Positions 9,662-20,112 of a DNA stretch of 60,436 nt are shown here, piece by piece. A program made the translations under genes and the position numbers. Under the pieces are notes generated by a model, which saw nothing but the letters and a program-made list of their open reading frames with translations, made no database searches and was not told where the DNA came from. How positions within the stretch are numbered: position 1 is the first letter of the stretch; every line of letters starts with the position of its first letter. Location of the stretch: contig JAUCBJ010006973.1 in the NCBI GenBank assembly GCA_032718475.1, positions 1 to 60,436 of the forward strand, given 5' to 3'. This DNA is from Nemertoderma westbladi. Taxonomy: Eukaryota; Xenacoelomorpha; Nemertodermatida; Nemertodermatidae.

Positions 9662-11525
9662 TGCAGAACTGCAGGACTGTACGTCTGTCTACAGGGGATT
9701 TCTTTAGAAATTCAGCACACGCACTCATACGGTGGGGCCCGTCGCACAGCGCACATTTTGGTTTGATGTTACTCACTTTACCTTGGGTAACGTTATGCAC
9801 TCTCGTTCTTTCTTCGGGCTCTCTTCCGTGAATTCTCTTAGGAGACTGAGGAGGGGTCTTGGCAACCTGTTCTCTCCTATCGTTGTTTCGAGCCTTGTAT
9901 TTACTTACGTCCTTTGAGGTCTTGTCAACATAATAAGATCGGTCTGTGTCTTTCCCGCTGTCCTCTTCTTGGGAAGCTTGGCTTTCGCCGTCGTCAGTGT
10001 AACACACTGGTGTTACTCTTCTCCTAGAAGTGGGTTTCTCACTTACCTTATTTTCCGATGTTTTCTCTCTGGACTGCTTGATGAGTTGTAGTTTGACTTC
10101 ACCATTTAAGAAAGACATGAGATCAGCCATGGTAGGGCTTCGTCGTTGTTGTTCATTCATGTACAACAATTTCTTGTCCCAGCGTGTACATACTCCACCC
10201 TTTGGTAAAGTAGAGACTACGGCTCCAATAACCATGGAACTCTGATATTCATGCGACTTACCTAACCAGTCCAGTTGTCTACAGATCTCTTGAATTTCAT
10301 CGGAAAACTCTATAATCCCGCTACTAAGGAAGTGTCGGGGGGCTACTAATTTTGCATATAAATACTTAGCTATGTTATCCTTGTTACCATACCTGATGTT
10401 TAATGTATCCCAAACTTGTCTTAATCCTTCTGGATGTCCGATAAACTTTAACGCCATTAACTTGGGAGGTCCTTCCAAGCACTTGATGAGGAATCTAAGT
10501 TTCTCTCCGTTAGATAGTACAGAGTTCTGTATGCTATCTTTGTAATATTCGTTGAAAGGTAACCATTTCATCTCATCTCCATTGAATTTGACGATCTCTC
10601 CCACTTTGACCGCTTGGCGGGCTTCTGTTCTAGCCATCTGACGCGTGAAGCTTTCTTGGGCCATCGTGTTATTTAATATCGAATTATCGGTATATAAATT
10701 TCTCGGATCATTATCAGGTCTATAGGGAATATCATTAATAACAGGTCTATAATCACCCTTAATAGGGTTTGCTATAGGAGTTTCAACTTCACTAGCAGTA
10801 TAGATGCGTGTAGGCTCCACACCTTGCGCATGTAATACTTCAGACCTAACAGGTTGACACAATGTTACAGGGGGTATTGGTATGCCCTTTTGTATATTGA
10901 CTAATTTGTCGCGTTCTAGCGCGATACTTTGCTGCACTTCTTGCAACTCTGCTCTACCTTCCCTCACTGTTCCCTTAAGTTGGTGGACAGTCTCCTGCAT
11001 CTGTCCTAGCAGGAGATTCATCCCCCGCCGTCCCTCTTCCACCCACTCAACCGCCGAAGCGGGAGTCGCCAACATAGTAGCGGGCTGACGCGGGACGACG
11101 GGAGACAAATTTTTGATTTCTCTCTCTGCTATCTGGACAGGGATATTCTCTTGGACTGCTCCACCGGGTACAGGCAGTGTAGTACTATGTAAAGGGAATT
11201 TAGAGTTAAGCTCTGGAAGTACAGGGGTCTCTAACACAGAAGTGATTTTGGGAACGACAGGCCTAATTATCTCAGGCTCATCAACTATTGTAGGGAGTCT
11301 TTGAACCTTAATACTTTGGGCTGTAGGTTCTGTACTACCTAAGTCTGTGCTAGCTAGTTGTCTTCTGACAGCTGGGGGCAAATCAGGCAGTTTATGACGG
11401 TGAGATGTTTTTCTACGCCTGCTTAGACGAGATCTATTTCCTCCGCCCTCAGGATCGGTGGTCTCGCCTTCCTCCGATGATGTGTATCCTTGGCGCTTGG
11501 GAGTAGATCGTCTCATCCTCCGCAT
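9582..11525 (-). CDS. gag: BEL/Pao Gag, main part
   Basis: This 647-codon frame is the capsid precursor of BEL copy 1. Residues 1-60 are rich in Arg and Lys. Residues 280-500 form the DUF1759-like capsid region, with FNGDEMKWLPFNEYY, RLIKCLEGPPKLMA-type helices and VWDTLNIRYGN. A single CCHC zinc motif follows (Cys 591, Cys 594, His 598, Cys 603). A second knuckle, normally present in Pao Gag, is not evident. The frame then runs out of phase with the protease ORF over 80 nt. It begins 4 nt after the stop of the upstream coiled-coil ORF, in a different frame, so the two could be one ancestral Gag split by a frameshift. Confidence 0.87.
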   Translation of the reverse strand: MRRMRRSTPKRQGYTSSEEGETTDPEGGGNRSRLSRRRKTSHRHKLPDLPPAVRRQLASTDLGSTEPTAQSIKVQRLPTIVDEPEIIRPVVPKITSVLETPVLPELNSKFPLHSTTLPVPGGAVQENIPVQIAEREIKNLSPVVPRQPATMLATPASAVEWVEEGRRGMNLLLGQMQETVHQLKGTVREGRAELQEVQQSIALERDKLVNIQKGIPIPPVTLCQPVRSEVLHAQGVEPTRIYTASEVETPIANPIKGDYRPVINDIPYRPDNDPRNLYTDNSILNNTMAQESFTRQMARTEARQAVKVGEIVKFNGDEMKWLPFNEYYKDSIQNSVLSNGEKLRFLIKCLEGPPKLMALKFIGHPEGLRQVWDTLNIRYGNKDNIAKYLYAKLVAPRHFLSSGIIEFSDEIQEICRQLDWLGKSHEYQSSMVIGAVVSTLPKGGVCTRWDKKLLYMNEQQRRSPTMADLMSFLNGEVKLQLIKQSREKTSENKVSEKPTSRRRVTPVCYTDDGESQASQEEDSGKDTDRSYYVDKTSKDVSKYKARNNDRREQVAKTPPQSPKRIHGREPEERTRVHNVTQGKVSNIKPKCALCDGPHRMSACAEFLKKSPVDRRTVLQFCSVQATVLPCQRILLSNKYHSVSSTYV

Positions 11526-11529
11526 TCGA

Positions 11530-12477
11530 CTAGCAGTTAGACCGTCTATTTATGCCGTCCTGCGTCTCTTGCAGATTTTCCAACTCCAGTTGGGCAGTCT
11601 CCTCAGACGCTCTCCGTTCTGCTTCTGCCACTGCCTTTGCCATTGCCGCTGCCGCCTTTCTTTCTGCTTCTGCTACCGCTGCCTTTCCTTTTGCTTCTAC
11701 ATCCGCGGCCTTTCTTTCTGCTTCTACTTCTGCCGCCGCCTTTGCTGCTTCTGCTTCTGCCGCCTTTACTGCTGCTGCCTTTCGGTTCTCTATCTGTTTT
11801 TTCTTTATTTGTTCTTCTTGGACTCTAACGAGGCGGAGTTTTTCATCACATTTAGCTTGTTCTGCAGCTAACATTTCCGCATCGATTGCGTCCAACACAA
11901 GCTTGGTTCCTTCACTATTAGGGCGAAGTCCAGACAGTCGTCTCCTCAACTCTTCGTCTCCTATGAATCGCTGATAGTCTGACAGATATATGTCAATGGC
12001 GTCTCTAGTTCGCAGCTTCTCTGCGGCCGTTAATTCGCTTTCCACTTCGCTTTCCACTTGAGAAGAAGTGGCGTCGGCTGATTCTTCATAGGTTGGCCGC
12101 TCATCATAAACCGTATCCGCCATCTTCGCTCCGCGTTCGGGTGTCCGCTCAGCAGTATCCGAACTACTGGAGCTATCGGGACGCTGAGAACTAGGTTCTT
12201 GGCTAGGATGTTGCTGCGGTTTGACAGCTGCTTCTTGATCCCGCTTGACTTGGGCGCAAGTGCCGATGATAGACCTACGCTGTTCTACTAGCCTAGGGTC
12301 TGACACTACTACTGTAGGGGTGGCCTTTCTTTCAATAGTAGGTGACTTAGACTTGGATCTGGGATGTTCTATACTTTGATCTTGGTCACAGATCCTTTTA
12401 ATACACTGTCTAAGTCTAATACTCATTCTAACACTTTCTAAGACACTATCTGACAGTGATTGGGTTGCGTCTGACAT
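11530..12477 (-). CDS. BEL Gag N-terminal coiled-coil ORF
   Basis: This 315-codon frame sits just upstream of Gag. It opens with an acidic and basic low-complexity region. From about residue 205 to 300 there is a long Ala/Lys/Glu coiled coil with imperfect AEAERKAA repeats. Such coiled coils are common at the N-terminus of BEL Gag and could drive multimerisation. It ends at TAG 4 nt before the next start and in another frame. Whether this is a natural two-ORF layout or a frameshift is open. Strong codon bias on this strand produces several spurious Phe/Leu/Ala-rich frames on the plus strand. Confidence 0.75.
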   Translation of the reverse strand: MSDATQSLSDSVLESVRMSIRLRQCIKRICDQDQSIEHPRSKSKSPTIERKATPTVVVSDPRLVEQRRSIIGTCAQVKRDQEAAVKPQQHPSQEPSSQRPDSSSSSDTAERTPERGAKMADTVYDERPTYEESADATSSQVESEVESELTAAEKLRTRDAIDIYLSDYQRFIGDEELRRRLSGLRPNSEGTKLVLDAIDAEMLAAEQAKCDEKLRLVRVQEEQIKKKQIENRKAAAVKAAEAEAAKAAAEVEAERKAADVEAKGKAAVAEAERKAAAAMAKAVAEAERRASEETAQLELENLQETQDGINRRSNC

Positions 12478-13020
12478 GTTTGTTTACACAGTTGAATGCC
12501 TACGGCTATAAATACAGTCAAAGTAAGTCTAGTAATTCAGTATGACCACTGGCCTAGTACCGGTAATTTATTGCAGTATATTAGAATACCGGTATGCACT
12601 TATAATATATATAAGTATTGTAAACTAGGTTTGTCACAGAGTACCGGTATATAAATTTAGCACAGATATATATAAATATATAATAGGCCTATCTTGAATA
12701 CCGGTATACAGCTTACACTTATAGTATATATAAGTATAATTATGAACTAGAATTAATTACAGAGTACCGGTATGATTTCAGCTCAAATTTATAGAAATAA
12801 ATATAATAAGCCTATGGTAAGTACCGGTATGTCAATTATTTTTAGAATAATTGAATTCCTGAATATTTTAGGGTTACTTAGTTACTTTAACTTACTTTAT
12901 TACCGTTATTTAAGCAGTAGTCCAACTGATATTGAGACCTAGTTGTTGTCTGGCAGGCCTACTATGTATAAATCGTTTGAGTTGATTTATAATATTTATA
13001 TACCCGTTTAAATGGGTTTT
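12478..13020. repeat. ACCGGT-palindrome tandem repeat, BEL leader
   Basis: Two tandem copies of about 122 bp (from about 12582 and 12704) each carry two TACCGGTAT palindromes and an ATATATATAAG run. Degenerate copies continue to about 12830. The segment lies directly upstream of the coiled-coil ORF on the minus strand. No ORF is visible. TACCGGTA palindromes recur across the window (for example 13541, 14463, 53549, 53692). Confidence 0.65.
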
Positions 13021-14614
13021 TGTCAATATTTGAAATAAATGTTATTATTTCTGGGGGAGTCACTACACAGAAGCTGTGCGCTCTCAGTGAAGTGCTACCT
13101 ATGGGACACTAAAACAGATAATTCTAATTTACCTAAGTTACTTAATACTACAAATTACTTACGATACGGGTGAGATTAAATCTCTAGTTAAACACAACAA
13201 AAATATTACGTACGAAATTTTTAGGGTAATTTTACAGGAAGTCTACAAACCAGCCCAACAAAGGGTTAGAATTCTGGTTATTACAACGGACAGGGTACTA
13301 CGGTATTTGAAATAATAAGTAGTAGTAAATATATTGTACTGTCCAGATAGGAAATACCACCGCCTGACGACCTATAACCGTATCGCTATAGGTACTACGT
13401 TATGTATCACGGATTGTTCCTACCCAGAAGCTAATAGAGCTAACGAATGTGCCTATCAACCACTTTACAACACAAATATACTGCCTACACTAATTACTTC
13501 GGAAAGCACTGTACACTAAACCCTAAATTAGGTACAAGTACCGGTATAACAAATAATCAGTAGTTAAATATACTTGAACAGTTAAAAGAACCACGGCATC
13601 TGCTGGAGTGACCGAAGCACAAAATCTCCAGTCTTTACCTACGCCGAGCAGCCCTGATGTAGTACCGGGGTTAGTTTAACTATAACGGTATGTATAACAA
13701 GCACAATTACTGTAGGAATAAACTTGGGGACATGAATGTTGCGAATAATCGCATAAACTCTGAATAATAAATATTACGCTACCCGTACAGAATACTCAAA
13801 CAAAATACAAACCAAACGCTGGCAAACTACTATCAAGCCTAAACAAACTACAGTATGTGCAGATTCTGAAACTGTTAGTTAGTATGCGTTCTAACACGGT
13901 AGGACGACTTATTCTTTAAGAGGGGATTGACCTTACCGCATATGGCTGCCCCAACTTACTAACGGCACTTTATCAGACCAACTCTACACACGCAGCAATC
14001 CCTTCAGGCCTAAGAATAGTTAGACAACAATCCAGCCTACAAAATATCTGAGTAATAACTATTACGGTACCTGAACAGACCACACAAACAAACACAGGCC
14101 AAAACACTGGCAGACTACGATCAAGCCTAGATAAACTACAGTATATGCAGATTCTGAAACTGTTAGTTAGTATGCGTTCTAACACGGTAGTACGACTTAT
14201 TCTTTAAGAGGGGATTGACCTTACCGCATATGGCTGCCCCAACTTACTAACGGCACTTGATCAGACAAACTCTACACACGCCGTAATCTCTCCAAACTCA
14301 ACAACAGTCAGACAGCAGCTCAGCCTACAATTATCTGGACAATCTGAGCAGGGTCACACGCCTTCTGCTCAATATTAGCCTACTAGTAAATAAAACTGAC
14401 AGAAATAGACCTAAGTAAAATCCCAATAAAAACCAGGCGTCCCCGATTTAATATCGAGACCTACCGGTATACAATAATCAAAATCGAATAATACTAAATG
14501 TATTTGTACAGCAGTACCGGTTAGGACAGTTGGGCCTACAGACCTACCGAAATACCGGTTACTACGGTATTTTGCAACCTTATTGCCTACTGCAATAAGA
14601 TCATAAACTGTTAC
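13021..14614 (-). other. BEL copy 1 long leader, homologous to copy 2
   Basis: This noncoding segment matches BEL copy 2 in pieces: 13125-13275 against 36207-36360, 13330-13540 against 36400-36630, and 14310-14420 against 41880-41980. That colinearity shows copy 1 and copy 2 are the same family and that the 37153-41871 element is a later insert in copy 2. The small ORFs here have no protein-like features. Confidence 0.7.
13757..14335. repeat. Two-copy 288-bp tandem duplication
   Basis: Two head-to-tail copies of about 288 bp share the nearly identical stretch from AGATTCTGAAACTG (13861 and 14149) through TTACCGCATATGGCTGCC. BEL copy 2 holds one copy only (about 36870-37140), so the duplication arose in copy 1. 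Confidence 0.85.
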
Positions 14615-15235
14615 TGTTCGCGCTTTTGAAGACCTTTAGCAGTTTAACCTGCCAAAATTTATATGTCTTTTAGTTAATAAAAACACCTTTAGCATACGAC
14701 AATATTTTATGCTAATACACAAAACATTAGCCGAAGTCAGCCCATGCGCGATCATTCACCCGATGGATCTACACCCGGGAGGCTGAATTCGGATGCTTAA
14801 ATTTTATTATTGCAGTGTAAGGTTGCAGTGTAAACTTACTGTATTATTCGATAGATCGTTAATAATTAATTTCTGACAGATATTATTGGCTTTCGGGAAA
14901 TATTAACAGTTCCTTTAGGACGTGGCGCTCTATCTATTTAAACAGAACTAGGACTTATACTAAACGCAACGATACTGCTTATGATTAAAGTATAAAGCGT
15001 ATTCTTTAGGAAATACTTTGTTACCAATCACAATCATGCACACTATTCTGCCGACCGTCAGTATATTTGATCACACATAAAGAGAGTAGCAATTGACTCA
15101 TGTAGGGTCTGCTAAATAACATTAGATTCAATACACACCACATTAATATAAATCGCAATTGTTATGTATAGCCCGTCTCTCTAACCTGTAGTGTATCAAG
15201 AAAATTGGGAAATTTGGGAGATTTATCCGTATTAT
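14615..15235. repeat. Family A LTR-like repeat, copy 1
   Basis: It begins TGTTCGCGCTTTTG and matches 55674-55040 in inverse orientation over about 620 bp, and 26292-27178 and 42150-42684 more distantly. Conserved landmarks are TTCCTTTAGG, a TATA-like CATATATAAAGAG and CTCTCTAACCTGTAGTG. Its place next to the BEL leader, with a second copy flanking BEL copy 2 on both sides, suggests a terminal repeat. The far end is not resolved, and homology fades after 15235. Confidence 0.7.
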
Positions 15236-15743
15236 CCAAAGAGCAATATTTCCATCAACAAATAGGTACAATTAATAACTGACGGTAAATAACAGTACAA
15301 ACAATATGATTAATAGTGAGTTAAGATTCGGTAGGATTCGTGAGTTAGGTAACAGTTTATACTTTCGATAATTTAAGCAGTTTTACTAGAGTTCTTCCCA
15401 AAAGCCGGTGTTATGGCGAAAATGGGAACACAACAACAGAATCATATAAAATCATATGACTACTACCACTATACGAGTATACCAAAAACTCTTATTCCAC
15501 GAAGCCCCGTTCAACACAGAGGATGAGCATAGAGATAGGAAATTCAGTTCAGTAGCGCTGGGATAGGTCGAAATCAACGCCTACGCAAATTCTATTGGCC
15601 GACACGAACAGCAAGGCTAAGGCAACCTCTCTAAGCTAGTTGGCCGATTAAACTGAGCCCAGATATCTCCGTACAGCACATCAGCCAATAAGCTGGTAGC
15701 TTGCACTATTTTAGTTATAAATCCCTTTGAGAGTATTCTAGCG
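15236..15743. other. Gene-free stretch after family A repeat
   Basis: No ORF with protein-like content and no clear match elsewhere in the window. It could be the unresolved end of the family A repeat, since a weak resemblance to 54740-55000 (inverted) remains, for instance the TTTAAGC and ATATCTCC segments. Confidence 0.4.
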
Positions 15744-16290
15744 ACTGGGGGGGAACTGGCCAGCAAAGGCAAACGTATCAGTTATCCCACAAAAGCTTTT
15801 ACATCATTCGTGGTAACGCAACTATCATTTTTGGTGCTAGTCTGGTGGGACGAAAAATAAAAGTAGAATAAAATTTCAAACGGCAAAAATCGAATTTGGT
15901 TGGATAATACGATATTTTTGAGTGTCATATTCGTGATCAGCGTCTTAGAAAACCCATAATGTCTAAAAATCAGGTTAATTAGGTGATTATTTTTGATTAT
16001 TAAATTTGTGTTACTTGTATTTTTCGTGCCGCACATTGACACATTTCCCAGAATGCCCCAATCAACAATGTACGATATATTTTAGTGTCATATTCAATAT
16101 TCGTGAACAGCCACCCAAAAAACCTATATGGTCATTAAATCAATTTGATATTGTGGTGATTTTTCATTATCATATTTGAACTAACTTGTTTTTCGTGCCC
16201 CAGAAGGCACATTCAAAAATACCTAAAATGTTCTCGAATATTATATTTAAGTTATATAATCGTGATCAGTGTCCAAAAAACCGCGCTATA
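15744..16290. repeat. Diverged tandem repeats of about 163 bp
   Basis: AGTGTCATATTC occurs at 15921 and 16084. Each is followed by GTGATCAG or GTGAACAG, an AAAAAACC or GAAAACCC run, and a closing TTTTTCGTGCC. A third partial unit starts near 16240. The period is close to the 161-bp unit in the MITE at 20.4-21.1 kb, though the sequences differ. The left border carries GGGGGGGAACTGG, as in the nested MITE at 4650. Confidence 0.6.
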
Positions 16291-16678
16291 TACCATATAT
16301 ATAATAAAATATATAAATATAATTGTAAGGAAACCAAGATCAACCACGTTAAATAAAAATTATAACAAATTACACAAGCTTTCGAAATAATATAATATTT
16401 CTTTTTCAAGTGATTTAAATAATTAAATAAATAAATAGCTAATTCATTACAGTTTCCATGAAATTAAGCGTCTACAGTACATTAGTCTACATAATGAGTT
16501 CTCTAATCTGGATTAAATACGTCTAAGCCGAAATTACTGCAAACCGCTTCATTTATAGTGTTGAGACCAAATGGCTTGATTGTTCTTAAGGTGCACTGCC
16601 AGTATCCTTCACTTGTACGGATCTCCCGTCGCTGATCTTTCTTTCCCCTGCCTTTGTAATGAACCTTTTCAATGGGTG

Positions 16679-17140
16679 TTATTTCGAAATGCGAAAAATC
16701 ATGGTTTTCATTTTTACAAAATGTTTCTCTATAGTCGTTTGTGGCTTATGATTCTTTATATTACACTTATATTGTGATAGCCTTGGTTTAAATGTTTCTG
16801 TTGATCCGATTCCTTGTAAGTTACATATTTTACATTTTGCTAAATATATTATATCTTTGTCATCACAGGTAAGGCGCTGTTTAATTTCATATTTAGTTTT
16901 CAAACGGGTCGAGGTTAATCCGAATTGTTTTGTTGATTTTATCGCTTCACATGGTATACATTTCTGTCTTGTACATTTTTTAGATCCAGCATGTGTTGTA
17001 TTTGCCTGGTTCTTCTGCTTTGATGTTAAACTGGATGGAGCTCAAATTCCCTTTAGCGTAGGGGCCGGGCCCTACGGTTAATATTTACTATTTTATAAGA
17101 GTCAATGAGTTGCTTGGTCCTGATGTCTGTTCTTACTGTA
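16679..17140 (-). pseudogene. Penelope GIY-YIG endonuclease, left copy
   Basis: The C-terminal domain of the Penelope polyprotein nicks DNA for target priming. It carries DDKDIIYLAKCKICN followed by GIGSTETFKPRLSQY, a diverged GIY-YIG core. The frame is open for 74 codons (16679-16903) and continues upstream through a Cys-rich linker to about 17140. There a frameshift and the foreign segment at 17170-17825 break it from the reverse transcriptase. It is nearly identical to the right copy at 22466-22939. Confidence 0.8.
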
Positions 17141-17169
17141 GAATAGGTGTATGTTTGTCTACTATCTTT

Positions 17170-17825
17170 TGTATTGATCCTAATATAGGTTCAGTGTTAC
17201 AGATTTGTACAATTGTGAACACATTTTATCAAATGTGTACCAGTGTAATGTAATGTTGTTGAACGGGACAATTGAACATAATTGAATTAGCAACAACCAA
17301 AATTTTTTCGCCAAAGGATACAATTGATTACTTTTGAAACGCTTAGTAATCTGGAAACTCTCTGTAGTTTGCCGCGAACTGTCACTCACTGCAGCTGGAA
17401 ATGCGATAAGGATTTTGTTTACCTTTATAGTGTGCGGTTAATAGTGTCTAGTAGGCAGGCCTATAGTTAGTGATGTTAAGGCATCTTCTGGTGTTTCTCT
17501 GTGCCCTCTTGGTGTCAGACTAATGGCGCGACATCTCCCTGCACTAAATTAATTATTCAATGGTCTAGACTCCTCCATCCATAAACCCATCCACTCCATG
17601 AACCTCCATGTAGTCTTGTATGTAGTTCTCTCTCTACCAATACAGTCCATGTCCGCTATGTTACGCCCTGGGGGCTCTCTCATCTACCTGATATCAGACA
17701 TACAGGCGCACCGCACACAAAGCCTTTGTCGGTCCCAGCAAGTTAGCCTCCTGCTGTGTGATCTAGAAGATAACTCGCCATAAGCTGCCAATCAGATGAC
17801 TTGAACAAATGTGTTCACATGTGAT
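17170..17825. other. Foreign segment inside the Penelope element
   Basis: It separates the reverse transcriptase end from the endonuclease and has no Penelope coding. Its borders carry related inverted motifs, TGTGAACACATTT (near 17215) and AAATGTGTTCACA (near 17807), which suggests a transposon. A convincing target duplication is not visible, so the class is left open. Confidence 0.5.
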
Positions 17826-18545
17826 CACATTGGATGAAATCTGCTTTTTCTGGTGGCCTGTACTGTATATTTACTTTTATTTCGTTTTTTATCATTTTGT
17901 AAATTTTGTAAATCATAGTAACTGTGTCTGAATAGCTGCCGCTGCAAATTGTGTAGTAACATCGGCCATTCTCCAACCCCTAGCAATGAATGCTGCTCCA
18001 TATTCATAAAGTGCTTGCATTAAATCCTCCATTCGTGAATTGTTACGCCTCAATCGTAGGGCAAACCCATATGGAACGTGTTTAAGTTGACTGTGCGGAT
18101 GGGCTGAGTGCGGACATATATATTGATGGACGTCTGTTGGTTTGTGGTATATTTTTGTTTGAAGTATTCCATTGTCATCAAAAAATATAGTTAAATCTAA
18201 GTAATTAATTTTCCTTCCATATTCTTCTAATTTAAACTTTATTTTCCCAGGTTTAACGGTATTGTTGAGGTGGTCAATCAGAATACCCATATCTTCATCT
18301 TCTTGTTCAAGTGTAATAGCTATTCTATCATCTCTAAATCGTTTCCATACTTCTGGAGGCTTTGGTGAAGTTCGGACTGCTGTATCAATACCAATATTGG
18401 CTGTATCAATATATTCAGCACCAAAAATGTCTGTGTAAGAGCAAGAGTATGATGGGCCCATTGCCGACCCATCCACTTGTGTGTAATGTTTTCCATTAAA
18501 ACTACAATTATTACAATTTAAACATAATTCTAGAGCTTCAGTCAA
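17825..18545 (-). pseudogene. Penelope reverse transcriptase, C-terminal half
   Basis: A 210-codon frame (17913-18545) contains GSAMGPSYSCSYTDIFGAEY and VWKRFRDDRIAI, the Penelope RT core with its two catalytic Asp residues. The thumb region RLRRNNS follows. A frameshift near 17930 moves the reading to an overlapping frame (17825-18007) that continues the protein into Lys-rich sequence. A stop and frame change also separate it from the N-terminal half at 18604. The product is not functional as it stands. Confidence 0.85.
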
Positions 18546-18603
18546 ACATTCTACTGGGGGAGAGTCTTCTAGTAATAAATCTGGGTGTTCCGTAATTGTT
18601 CTC

Positions 18604-19362
18604 CTAACGTAATGAGGGGACTGAAGGGAAGAAGTTTGTAATGTCTACAGAAATAAGTTTTGCTGAAGTGGGAAAGGGGGCAAATCTTTTATTCTGTTGT
18701 TGAATCCATTTTATTAGATGACGTGTGTCTTTGAGATATGCTTTATGTGCAGTGGCAAAATTTTTTAAAAAATGTTCTAGAAAACGGCCCAGATTCTCTG
18801 AGGCTGTCCCACAGGCCGATAAAATATTCCTTAATGGCCAGTTTGGTTTGTGTGTCTTCACATTCGCGAAAGCAGTTCCAGGTTTGACGTCATCCTTTGT
18901 GAGCCATTTTTCACAACGTTTAATTATTGGTACTGTATCTTTCCACTTATTAACAAATTCTTTTATTTTATTCTTGTATTTACTTGTAGGATCATTACTA
19001 TGTTTAATGAAAATATTAGTGTCACCTAGGTAATGTTCAACTGCACTTACGTAATTATCCTTACTGGTTAGAACAAAGCGTTTTGAGCCCTTATCCTGTA
19101 TCCTAAGAATGGTTCCTTGTTCATGTTCATCATCCCTTATTGCCCGCTTCAGTTCCCTAAGAGCCTCCCTTTCTCCTGAAGAGAGATTGTCTTCCACGTA
19201 TTTCATGTTCTCATCACTAAACGTTTCAGTATATATATTTGTTAAAAATTGCTCCAGCGTACTATTTCCGGATGGTTTAGTAAAATGCTTACTTACCTCC
19301 CATGGCTGTTTTGGTTTGCATCTCGATTCGTTGTTATCGTCATCATCCTGAGTAGTATTCAA
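18604..19362 (-). pseudogene. Penelope reverse transcriptase, N-terminal half
   Basis: This 252-codon frame has the Penelope fingers and palm: DKGSKRFVLTSKDNYV, KTHKPNWPLRNILSACG, then motif A SVDITNFFPSVPS near the end. A frameshift near 18600 separates it from the remaining palm. Upstream it joins the 19373-19663 frame after a short interruption. Confidence 0.85.
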
Positions 19363-19372
19363 TGATTCTTTT

Positions 19373-20112
19373 TCAGTATTTACCGACTCCTTTTATTACC
19401 TGGTTGTATTTGTCACGTAATCTAGTTGCAAAGTCATTGAAGTCCAAATGTGCTTGATACAAATCAACAGTCATTGGTGTGGGGCAAAATGAAGGTCCCA
19501 ATCGAAGTAGCGTTTTTTGATTGTCAGATAGGGACAAGCCATCTGCTACTAACGGATCAAATACTCTTGGATCACAAATATTGTTTCTTATACCGTCCTC
19601 TATTTTTTCGGCCAGCTTCTGTCTATTTCTAAATCGACTACGTGAACGTTGCAAAGTGTGCATGTGTCCAAACCTATGCCGGGCGTGTGTTTCATGTGGT
19701 GTATATTCTGTAAGGGGGTTTGTGTTGGGCTTATTTCTGATTGGCCTACTTCCCCTTGGTAGTTTGTAATCTCCTTTATTAGTGATTGTTTTTTCTTCAA
19801 AATACGACTGTACATTTCTTGAGATTTTCTAAATAAATACCTGTGACATTTAGTTATTAATTCCTTGCATTGATGTGTGTCTGTAACCCTTCTTATTTTC
19901 GCTTTAAGTAAATAAAAAATTCGCACATAACTCTTTTTTGCGTAACTCTGCATGTTTAATTAAAATTGTTAAAACAGACTTTTCAGCAACCTGGATTGTA
20001 TTCCTAAGAGATGTTTGTAAATCCTTAATTCCAGGTAAAATTCCTGGTAAATTAATATTATACTTAAATCTAATACCTCGAGGAATGACTCCATTAATTT
20101 CACAATCCTTAA
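19373..20112 (-). pseudogene. Penelope polyprotein N-terminal region
   Basis: Overlapping frames 19373-19663 and 19600-19953, plus an open stretch up to 20109, encode the region upstream of the RT. It includes a Lys-rich helical part and a CTLC motif. A frame change in the 64-nt overlap splits it. The upstream end is cut by the MITE at a TTAA. On the other side of the MITE the same frame appears to continue at 21777-21860. Confidence 0.7.

Noticed and set aside
11458-11974. Plus-strand Phe/Ser/Ala-rich ORFs
   Set aside because: They are antisense readings of the coiled-coil Gag ORF.
17170-17825. hAT transposon inside Penelope
   Set aside because: The end motifs are related and inverted, but no 8-bp duplication is found at the borders.
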